A stretch of DNA of 39,421 bases, taken from contig JAAUQO010000027.1 in assembly GCA_012032775.1 (NCBI GenBank), forward strand, positions 1-39,421, written 5' to 3'. The notes under the pieces were generated by a model that worked only from the letters and a program-made list of their open reading frames with translations, was not told where the DNA came from and ran no database searches. Positions 17,391 through 23,734 of the stretch are shown here, piece by piece. A program made the position numbers and the translations under genes. The DNA is from Oscillochloris sp. (GTDB lineage: Bacteria; Chloroflexota; Chloroflexia; Chloroflexales; Chloroflexaceae). Each line of letters opens with the position of its first letter. The stretch's first letter is position 1.

Positions 17391-17415
17391 CATGGTGCGG
17401 CATAACCGTACCATG
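17391..17415 (+). repeat. Intercistronic hairpin
   Basis: CATGGTGCGG (17391-17400) faces CCGTACCATG (17406-17415) across CATAA; one internal mismatch. It lies between the hydrolase and the metallopeptidase-like gene. Confidence 0.45.
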
Positions 17416-17439
17416 GCCAACTGCATTCCGAGGTATCTT

Positions 17440-18318
17440 ATGCAATTGCTGCTGCGCGCCAACGGCCGTCAAGCCGCCGTCATCATGGAACAAGCCGGCG
17501 ATCAGGTGCTCACGGTCGGCGAGTATCGCTACCACCTTGCCTCGATGGCGCGCCACTTGCGCCGGTTGGCCGAGCGGATGTGGGGCGCGATGCTGACGCC
17601 GGAGATCCTGAGCGAGCGGATGACATTTGAAGCAATCGACAACGGTCGTAATCCCGTCGGCGATAGCGGCAGCTTCTCACCGCGCAGCGGATCGTATGTT
17701 GCGTTGGGGCGCTGGGATGAACAGGGCAGTATCGGGATTGCGTTGCATGAACTGGCCCACGAGATGCATATGCGCTCGGGCGGGTATGATCAGAGCGACG
17801 GTGTTCTGCGCGAGGCGATATCACTCATGGCCGAGCGCGAGTCGGGGTTGCGCCGTACCTTCGAGCGCGAACCGTACTATACCGCCAGCAATCTTATCAA
17901 CCAGATTTGTGAATTATCGGCATTTGGACGCCAATCATTCCCGAAGCGCTGGGCCGAGTTGAACAGCGTGCAGAGTGAGACCGGCCTGGCCGACCTGGTA
18001 AACTATTATCTCGATAAGAGCGAGCGCCTTGGGTTGGGGAAATGGCTTCAACGCTACAGCCCCGATCTTGAATTGCGCGATGCGCTGATGAGTAAGCTCG
18101 CCCTTACCAGTTCCCGCTACAGCCTGGAGTATCGCCGCTGCTTGCTCAAGGCAGTCACGCGGTGTACCCAGGAAACAGCGCCCGATCGGCTTTTTTATGT
18201 GCTCGATTCGGTTGTTGCCCTTGACCGTCGCTACCCCGGCGACGACCTGGAACGGATTATTGAATTTTGCTTTGCGCCCTATCAGCGACCGCAACGACGC
18301 CTATTCGCTTTCGGCTGA
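17440..18318 (+). CDS. HExxH metallopeptidase-like protein of the chlorosome locus
   Basis: 292 residues, no signal peptide or TM helix. The motif IALHELAHEMHM (about residues 105-116) is a zincin HExxH (HELAH). About 20 residues further, DGVLREAISLMAERESG offers Glu residues for a gluzincin-type third zinc ligand. The rest is helical (NQICELSAFGRQSFPKRWAEL, LVNYYLDKSERLGLGKWLQRY). No family recognised. It lies about 6.4 kb downstream of csmA in the same transcription direction, and no other protease is in the locus. Since CsmA needs C-terminal cleavage, a processing role is a testable inference. Start at ATG 17440 with GAGGT 7 bases upstream; upstream in-frame starts fall in the hairpin. Confidence 0.75.
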   Translation: MQLLLRANGRQAAVIMEQAGDQVLTVGEYRYHLASMARHLRRLAERMWGAMLTPEILSERMTFEAIDNGRNPVGDSGSFSPRSGSYVALGRWDEQGSIGIALHELAHEMHMRSGGYDQSDGVLREAISLMAERESGLRRTFEREPYYTASNLINQICELSAFGRQSFPKRWAELNSVQSETGLADLVNYYLDKSERLGLGKWLQRYSPDLELRDALMSKLALTSSRYSLEYRRCLLKAVTRCTQETAPDRLFYVLDSVVALDRRYPGDDLERIIEFCFAPYQRPQRRLFAFG

Positions 18319-18360
18319 TCGGTTCGCGGCCCGCCGCTGATCCATCGTAAGGAGTGTCCG

Positions 18361-19242
18361 ATGAGTAACTACGATGATCAAAACTCGACCGTTCGCTGGA
18401 TCCCGCGTTGGGTACGTAACTTACTTGGCCTGAGCGCCGAAGATACGCGCCCGAACTATTCGCGCTACGACATGGATCGCCGCCAGATGGCGGAAAAAGG
18501 GGTGAACTGGATTCCCGATCCGATCCAGCGCTTGCTTGGTCTCGATTTTAGTGAGCCAAAGCGTTACGGCCCGAGTGAATACGATGACTCGTACCGCAGC
18601 GGGTATACTGCGCCGCGGCCAAGCCTGCCGCCGCCGCCGGCTGCATTGCCGCCCCCCCCGGTGCAGTCTGCGTCCAGCAGCAGCAGCACCGGCTTCGACA
18701 GCAGCCAGCGCCCGCTGAATTTCAACACCGGCCCACGCCTGGAATTCGGCAAGTATCAGTCGGACAATGCCCAACAAACCGGCGAGCGTGTCGGCTCGGG
18801 TATGCCACTGAATATCGACACCGATGTTCTGCCGATCGGCTATTTGCTGCGCTCCTACGCCCGCGGCGCCTTGCCGCCCCAGGGGCTTGAGGAGTTCACC
18901 AAGCAGGCCCGCGCCACCACCGGCGATGTCTGGGATTTTTATACGCGCTGGATTCGCTTTCAGGCCGACGAAGTTTTCCGAATCGGGCGTGACGTGGTGG
19001 ATGCAGTCGCCGATGCCACAACACCGGCCCCCAGCACCACTAACGGCACCCTGAAACGGATCAAGGTTACGACGGTGAACGGCGGAACCGAAACAACTGT
19101 GAGCGAGACGAAAGTCACTGTGGCCGAAACGCCCCAACCAATTCCGGTGGTGACGCCGCCGCCGGTTGCGCCGGTGGTTCCGCCGGTGGTTCCGCCGGTT
19201 GCCGACAGCGATACGAAGGACGACGAGAAGCCGCAGAGTTGA
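18361..19242 (+). CDS. Modular Pro-rich chlorosome-locus protein with a repeated N-terminal motif
   Basis: 293 residues; AAGGAG site before ATG 18361. The N-terminus holds two copies of a roughly 40-residue unit: VRWIPRWVRNLLGLSAEDTRPNYSRYD and VNWIPDPIQRLLGLDFSEPKRYGPSEYD (shared W-I-P...LLGL...Y). A poly-Pro linker follows (about 85-100, PPPPAALPPPP), then a helical segment at about 150-210 (DTDVLPIGYLLRSYARGALPPQGLEEFTKQARATTGDVWDFYTRWIRFQADEVF), then a Thr-rich strand region and a tail with VVPPVVPPV repeats. No TM. The amphipathic WIPxxxxxLLGL units could lie on a lipid monolayer. I do not recognise it as a named Csm protein; its place among csm genes makes it a chlorosome envelope candidate. 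Confidence 0.75.
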   Translation: MSNYDDQNSTVRWIPRWVRNLLGLSAEDTRPNYSRYDMDRRQMAEKGVNWIPDPIQRLLGLDFSEPKRYGPSEYDDSYRSGYTAPRPSLPPPPAALPPPPVQSASSSSSTGFDSSQRPLNFNTGPRLEFGKYQSDNAQQTGERVGSGMPLNIDTDVLPIGYLLRSYARGALPPQGLEEFTKQARATTGDVWDFYTRWIRFQADEVFRIGRDVVDAVADATTPAPSTTNGTLKRIKVTTVNGGTETTVSETKVTVAETPQPIPVVTPPPVAPVVPPVVPPVADSDTKDDEKPQS

Positions 19243-19261
19243 AGTATTAATGCCTATGCTA

Positions 19262-19304
19262 GGGTTGTGTGTTTTGGCCGCCGCATTGCCAAAATGCACA
19301 ACCC
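19262..19304 (+). repeat. Intercistronic hairpin
   Basis: Arms of 17 bases (GGGTTGTGTGTTTTGGC at 19262-19278, complement at 19288-19304) with one internal two-base mismatch. It lies 20 bases after a stop and 21 before the next start, so it may attenuate, process or protect the message. Confidence 0.55.
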
Positions 19305-19325
19305 TGTCGCATCCTGGAGGAAGCC

Positions 19326-20009
19326 ATGAGCAACCCGGTGGTCATCATCGGTGGGTGGCTCTCCAACCCCCGAGACTATGTCGGAATGGCGAAAGTGCTC
19401 GCCAACCCGCCGTACCAGCGCATTGTTTATGTCACCGATTTTAACCGTCGCCGCTGGTTTGCAGTGCGCGACCCGAATTTCCGCCCCGTGCTTGATGCAT
19501 TAGCCGACACCGTGCATATGGCCCTGGCCGAAACCGGCGCCGACGCCGTCGATATTATCGGTCATAGCGCCGGCGGACGCATCGCCCGCGCCTATCTCGG
19601 CCACCTGCCGTTTGCCGGCCGGGTGTACAATGGCCAAAGCCATGTACACCGCTTGATCACCCTCGGCACCGCCCACGCAACAAACGAAGTATGGGTTGCG
19701 ACATTCGCGGCGATCATGGACGGCCAGTATCCGGGGGCTTTTTACTCCCACGTCAAATATCGCTCGGTTGCCGGGCGAAGTGTCCGCGGCCGACTGATCG
19801 GAACACCCGAGGAAATACTCGCCTATCAGTCCTACAGTGTTTCGTTCACCGACGGCAATGTGATCGGCGACGGCATTATCCCCGAGAAATGCTGCTACCT
19901 GTCAGGCGCCGATAATCTGGTGTTAGTTGGCGCACGCCACTCGCCGTATGTCACACCGGGGAGTTGGTACGGCGCAACACAGATTATCCCGGCCTGGTTC
20001 GAGGACTGA
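19326..20009 (+). CDS. Lipase-like alpha/beta hydrolase of the chlorosome locus
   Basis: 227 residues, TGGAGGAAG site before ATG 19326. PVVIIGGWLSNPRDYVGMAKVL gives the oxyanion Gly-Gly-Trp, DIIGHSAGGRIARAYLG is a canonical GxSxG nucleophile elbow, and Asp in DGIIPEKCCYLSGA and His in VGARHSPYVT complete a triad. This resembles triacylglycerol-lipase/PGAP1-like enzymes, including cyanobacterial and plastid lipases. It could act on chlorosome monolayer lipids or on an esterified tail; nothing in the sequence decides. The next gene has its own promoter, so this may be the last gene of the long operon. Confidence 0.82.
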   Translation: MSNPVVIIGGWLSNPRDYVGMAKVLANPPYQRIVYVTDFNRRRWFAVRDPNFRPVLDALADTVHMALAETGADAVDIIGHSAGGRIARAYLGHLPFAGRVYNGQSHVHRLITLGTAHATNEVWVATFAAIMDGQYPGAFYSHVKYRSVAGRSVRGRLIGTPEEILAYQSYSVSFTDGNVIGDGIIPEKCCYLSGADNLVLVGARHSPYVTPGSWYGATQIIPAWFED

Positions 20010-20016
20010 GATTTGC

Positions 20017-20044
20017 TTGAAATATTGACGATTTGTACTATAAT
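20017..20044 (+). promoter_or_regulatory. Promoter of the bchK-csmM-csmN unit
   Basis: TTGAAA at 20017-20022, 16-base spacer, consensus TATAAT at 20039-20044, about 25 bases before the synthase start. Confidence 0.6.
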
Positions 20045-20050
20045 ACAAAT
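20031..20050. promoter_or_regulatory. Palindromic operator overlapping the -10 box
   Basis: Perfect inverted repeat ATTTGTA (20031-20037), 6 bases, TACAAAT (20044-20050), centred on the TATAAT. A protein bound here would block RNA polymerase, so repression is predicted. The TGT...ACA half-sites recall the PpsR/CrtJ and FNR kind of photosynthesis operator, but the spacing differs (8 bases rather than 12). Confidence 0.6.
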
Positions 20051-20070
20051 ACTATCAGGATATGCCCGTT

Positions 20071-20981
20071 ATGATCTCCACATCTGAGCCGCGGGTGCCG
20101 CTGGCGAAGAAAATTCGCGCCCACATCGCACTGGCCGATCCGATCACCTGGATGTCGGCAAGCCTGCTTGTCTTCTGTGGGGTGATCGCATCAGGCAGCT
20201 TCGACGGGGGCAATCCGCAGCACTGGGGGCTGGTGTTCCTGGCATCCCTGATGACTGGGCCGCTGGCAACCGGATTTAGTCAGAGCATCAACGATTATTA
20301 CGATCGCGAGCTTGATGCGATCAACGATCCGGAGCGGCCGATCCCGGCCGGTTGGTATCGTTGAGCGAGGCCCGCGCGAACTGGATTGTGCTTGCCGTCG
20401 CAACCATCCTGGTGTCGTTGGTGTTCGGTAAGCCGTTGATTGTGGTGCTGGCGGTGCTGGGAGTGGTGCTTTCAGCGGCATACAGTGTGCCGCCGATCAA
20501 ACTCAAACGGCATTTCTGGCTCGGCCCGCCCGCAGTCGGGATCGGCTATGTAACGATGAGTTGGCTCGCCGGGCATCTGATCCTGGCCCCGTTAACAACT
20601 GAAAGCGTGATTGTCGCCGTAATCAACGCCGGCATTGCCACCGGTTTGCTCTTCTTGAACGACATCAAGAGTATCGAAGGCGACCGGCGCCACGGCCTGC
20701 AATCGCTAACGGTTGCGCTCGGCATCCATCGTTCGCTGCTGGTTGCGTACGTCACGATCAACCTGTGCCAGCTCGTTTTGATGGTGCTCGCCTTTGTCTG
20801 GGGCTATCTCTGGGTCGGCCTGTTTATGTTGCTTACCCTGGTTGTGCCGATCTACAGCCAGATCCGGCTGTATCAGGAGCCGAACCACGAGAATTTTAAG
20901 CGCTATATTCTGGCCACGAACCCATTTATCGTGCTGATCGAGTTTATCTCGGCTTTTCTGGTGGGTGGCTATTTCGGATAA
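20071..20981 (+). CDS. bchK: Bacteriochlorophyll synthase (UbiA family), probably BChl c synthase; one frame break
   Basis: Attaches the isoprenoid tail to bacteriochlorophyllide at the membrane. The first Asp-rich motif is NDYYDRELDAINDPERPIPAG, the second DIKSIEGDRRHG, both typical of the ChlG/BchG/BchK group, with about eight TM helices. The frame breaks at about 20352: after PERPIPAG the frame hits TGA within 15 bases, while the next frame gives LVSLSEARANWIVLA without a gap. Adding one T (GGTTGG to GGTTTGG) restores 303 residues, normal for the family. BchK rather than BchG is inferred from its position directly before csmM/csmN. ATG 20071 was chosen (AGGAT 10 bases upstream); ATG 20062 is an alternative. 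A real loss of this enzyme would abolish chlorosome pigment, so an error is likelier. Confidence 0.85.
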
Positions 20982-21034
20982 CCGCTGGGATCGACGAACC
21001 GGCATAGCGCTTTGGAATGCATCGCAGAAATTCC

Positions 21035-21060
21035 GAATTCTGAATGCTGAATTCTGAATT
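21035..21060. repeat. GAATTCTG repeat unit before csmM
   Basis: GAATTCTGAATGCT followed by GAATTCTGAATT: tandem copies of GAATTCTGAAT. The preceding CAGAAATTC can pair with it. It lies 17 bases before csmM and is related to the repeat before csmA. Confidence 0.5.
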
Positions 21061-21077
21061 GCACTTAGGAGGTTTCC

Positions 21078-21386
21078 ATGTCTGAAGTACAGAGCGAGGT
21101 TCGAGTACGTAATGTAAGTACACGGCGTAGCGACAGCTTTATGGAGTCGGCGATGGAGTTCGGTGGCGGCGTGGTGCGACTGGGTTTTTCGGTTGCCACG
21201 CTGCCCCTCGCCCTGCTGCCGAGTGAGTCGCGTATGCATATGCGCAACGCAACCAAAGAGTTGTTTTACGCATTCGCCGAGTTGCCGCGCGATTTCGCCA
21301 ATATTGCCGGCAAAGAGATCGAAGCGTGGGCCGCCGAGGGCGAGGAGCCGACCGTTGCGCCTAAGGACGAGTTGACCAAGTTCTGA
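21078..21386 (+). CDS. csmM: Chlorosome envelope protein CsmM
   Basis: 102 residues, about 11 kDa, the size reported for Chloroflexus CsmM. A polar N-terminus leads to FGGGVVRLGFSVATLPLALLPSESRMHMRNATKELFYAFAELPRDFANIAGKEIEAW, a hydrophobic then amphipathic stretch that matches the neighbouring CsmN-like protein in pattern (RLG-x-V-x-x-PL-x-LLP...LP-x-x-x). Such proteins sit in the lipid monolayer around the chlorosome. A strong TTAGGAGG site precedes ATG 21078. It is followed 19 bases later by csmN, and the order is as I recall for Chloroflexus. Assignment by size, order and resemblance, not by alignment. Confidence 0.82.
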   Translation: MSEVQSEVRVRNVSTRRSDSFMESAMEFGGGVVRLGFSVATLPLALLPSESRMHMRNATKELFYAFAELPRDFANIAGKEIEAWAAEGEEPTVAPKDELTKF

Positions 21387-21405
21387 TGTAAAGGAGTACC
21401 AGACA

Positions 21406-21843
21406 ATGAGCGAAACGACAAAGCGTCCTGAACGCGAAGGTCTGTTTGAAATGGGAGCCGCAGCGGTCGGTACTGCGACGCGCCTGGGGTTGACGGTTTC
21501 GTCGGTGCCGTTGGTGCTGTTGCCGCGCAACGCCCGCCGCCGTGTCCGCCGCGCCATGGTCGAGGTTGCCCGCGCAGTGGTGGTGCTGCCCAAAGAACTG
21601 ACGGCGGTCTCTGAGCGTGTGGTTGACGATATCTTCAACGGCACCGAGCCGACCTTCCAGATGCCGAATATCGATCGCATTGGCGAACGCGCACGCTCCT
21701 TCACCGAGCGCCTTGGCCGGGCCGCCGATGAATTCGGCGTCAGCCTCGGCCGCGCCGCCGAACGGGCCGCCGATGATGTCGAGCGTAACGCCGGTCGCGT
21801 CGATGAGTGGGTCGAGAAACCCCCGGAAGCGCCAAAGGTCTAA
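21406..21843 (+). CDS. csmN: Chlorosome envelope protein CsmN
   Basis: 145 residues, about 16 kDa (Chloroflexus CsmN is described as 18 kDa). The N-terminal two thirds (GTATRLGLTVSSVPLVLLPRNARRRVRRAMVEVARAVVVLPKELTAVSERVVDDIFN) is paralogous to CsmM. The C-terminal part is a charged amphipathic helix with heptad-like Ala/Arg/Glu (IGERARSFTERLGRAADEFGVSLGRAAERAADDVERNAGRVDEWV), suited to lying along a monolayer. AAGGAG precedes ATG 21406. Two hairpins follow, the second a classical terminator. Confidence 0.82.
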   Translation: MSETTKRPEREGLFEMGAAAVGTATRLGLTVSSVPLVLLPRNARRRVRRAMVEVARAVVVLPKELTAVSERVVDDIFNGTEPTFQMPNIDRIGERARSFTERLGRAADEFGVSLGRAAERAADDVERNAGRVDEWVEKPPEAPKV

Positions 21844-21855
21844 CAACCGGTTCGT

Positions 21856-21894
21856 CTGGCTCGTTCTGGCGGTGAAGCCGGCAAAACGAGCCAG
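21856..21894 (+). repeat. Hairpin after csmN
   Basis: CTGGCTCGTT (21856-21865) with complement AACGAGCCAG (21885-21894), 19-base loop that can pair inside itself. It precedes the main terminator and may protect the csmMN 3' end. Confidence 0.5.
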
Positions 21895-21926
21895 GCATTG
21901 GATGCAGGGGCTACGACTCCTGGCAA

Positions 21927-21955
21927 GGCGGGGGGATCGACATCCCCCGCCTTTT
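21927..21955 (+). terminator. Rho-independent terminator of the csm unit
   Basis: GGCGGGGG...CCCCCGCC stem (21927-21951) extended by GAT/ATC around a CGAC loop, followed at once by TTTT (21952-21955). It closes the bchK-csmM-csmN transcript. Confidence 0.85.
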
Positions 21956-22007
21956 GTGCATGTTGTGGTACGCTACAAAGGAGTTACCGTAGCACTAAAT
22001 TCCATGT

Positions 22008-23179
22008 ATGAGCACTACTATGCAGATCGTTATTCTGGGTGCCGGTTATGCCGGCCTGCGGGCCGCCCTCGATCTCGACCGACTGATTCGCGAACACGGC
22101 TATGATGCCACTGTTACCCTGGTTGACCAGAATGCCTATCATCAGGTGGTTCAGGTACTCCATCTGACCGCCACTGCCGCTATCCATAGCCGCGAGGCGA
22201 TCTACGAGCTTGATCGCCTGCTGCGCAGCAGCGACATTCAGTTTGTGCAAAGCCGCGTCTGCCGGATCGCCGCACTCGATCGCGCCCTTGAATTGGCAGA
22301 CGGTCGCCGGATTTCCTACGACCGGTTGGTGATTGCACTCGGCGCCGAGACGGCCTACTACAATATTCCCGGCGCCAAAGAACATACGTTGCCGCTCCGC
22401 ACCTACGAACAGGCGCTCGCCCTACGCGAGCATATCAAGGCTCAGTTTAGCGCCGCCGCCGGCGCTGCCAATCCTCGTGTTCTGCTTACCACGGCGATCG
22501 TCGGCGGTGGCTTTACCGGCTGTCAGATCGCGGGCGAAGTGGCCGATTGGAGCGATCAACTCTGTGCCGAAACCGGCGCACCGAAAAACGAAGTGCGAAT
22601 CGCGCTGCTCGACCGCGGCCCGGCACTCTTACGGCAATTCGGCGCCTGGGCCGGGAAAGATGCGCAGCGGAGCCTCGACCGGATGGGCGTCAGTGTGTAT
22701 CTGAACACAAAGATCGAGGCGGTGGAACCGCAATTGCTACAGGTGGAAGGCAAGCGCCTGCTGCGCGCCGCCACGGTTATCTGGGTTGCCGGGATCCAGG
22801 CGCCCGCGCTGCTGGCTGAGTCCGGGTTGGAGGTCGATTCAACGGCCGCGTCTATGTCGATCGGTATTTACGGGTGCGCAATCAAGGCCTGATCTTCGCG
22901 ATCGGCGATTGCGCCGCCATCCCCGATGGCCCCGACAACACCGTTCCGGCGACTGCCAGCTATGCGATGCGCCAGGGTTCACATATCGCAGAGACATTGT
23001 TGGCCGAGATTGGCGGGCGGGCGCCGCAGTCCTACGAGCCGCTTCATCTTGGCGAACTTGTCTCACTCGGCCCGAATTATGCGATCGGCAATCCACTTGG
23101 TGTGCCGTTGTTCGGCTATCCGGCCCTGGCGATGAAAAAGGGCGTCGAGCAGTATTACCGCGCCACCATTGAGGGATAA
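22008..23179 (+). CDS. NDH-2-like FAD/NAD(P)H oxidoreductase, one frame break
   Basis: 390 residues after correction. FAD Rossmann motif VILGAGYAGLRAALDL at about 7-22, LVDQNAYHQVVQVLH typical of type II NADH dehydrogenases, NAD motif IVGGGFTGCQIAGEVADW at about 165-182 and the C-terminal FAD-contact motif FAIGDCAAI. NDH-2 enzymes pass electrons from NADH to quinone without pumping. The frame breaks at 22841-22842: VDS then, one base off, NGRVYVDRYLRVRNQGLIFAIGD; restored if CAACGG were CAAACGG. ATG 22008 lacks a clear ribosome site; ATG 22020 (MQIVILGAG) is as likely. It follows the csm terminator and is probably co-transcribed with the SRPBCC gene 10 bases later. Confidence 0.85.
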
Positions 23180-23189
23180 GGAGCTGTGT

Positions 23190-23660
23190 ATGATAGTTCA
23201 GGAAGAATTCATCTCGATCAAGACAACGCCCGACGTGGTGGAGCGCTGGCTGACTGATCCGAAGCTTTTCGATCAGTGGCGCTCGCCGATTGTGCTGATT
23301 GAGCCGCTTGAGGGCGATCTCATGGCGCAGGGCAGCATGTTCCGGCTACGCCTGAAAACACTGGCCCTGGCCGGCTCGACCTACCTGGTGAACGAGCGCG
23401 ATAACGAACATCTGCTGTTTGTAATGGATGGGTTGTGGCGCGGCACCGAACTCTGGCGCTGGTTCCGCGACGGCGAACGCACGATCGTGCAGAATCGCGT
23501 TGAGTACGTTGTACCCAACGATGCACTGCGGGTTTTTGTGGTTAGTTTCGGGCGTTTGTTTGCGCAACTGGACATGAAGCTGCAACTGACCAACCTGCGC
23601 ATCGCGATCGAAGGCGGCGTCCGTACCATGCCGATCAGAGAGCCGAGTTTGCCGGGATGA
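23190..23660 (+). CDS. SRPBCC (START/polyketide cyclase-like) ligand-binding protein
   Basis: 156 residues. MIVQEEFISIKTTPDVVERWLTDPKLFDQWRSPIVLIEPLEGDLMAQGSMFRLRLK is the typical start of this helix-grip fold: beta strand, two short helices with W...DP..F.QWRSP, then sheet strands, closed by the long C-terminal helix (VSFGRLFAQLDMKLQLTNLRIAIEGG). It binds a hydrophobic ligand; the ligand is unknown. AAGGAG lies 7 bases before ATG 23190; the upstream in-frame ATG overlaps the previous gene. Directly follows the NDH-2-like gene. Confidence 0.75.
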   Translation: MIVQEEFISIKTTPDVVERWLTDPKLFDQWRSPIVLIEPLEGDLMAQGSMFRLRLKTLALAGSTYLVNERDNEHLLFVMDGLWRGTELWRWFRDGERTIVQNRVEYVVPNDALRVFVVSFGRLFAQLDMKLQLTNLRIAIEGGVRTMPIREPSLPG

Positions 23661-23691
23661 TCTGACCGGGTGGCGGCAACTACGTCACCAG

Positions 23692-23734
23692 AATCCAGTG
23701 GGCCGACAGCAATGCTGCCGGCCCACTGGATTTT
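23692..23734. terminator. Bidirectional terminator between convergent genes
   Basis: 14-bp arms AATCCAGTGGGCCG (23692-23705) and CGGCCCACTGGATT (23719-23732), TTTT at 23731-23734 on the plus strand. It touches the 3' end of the convergent radical SAM gene (stop at 23735). Confidence 0.8.
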
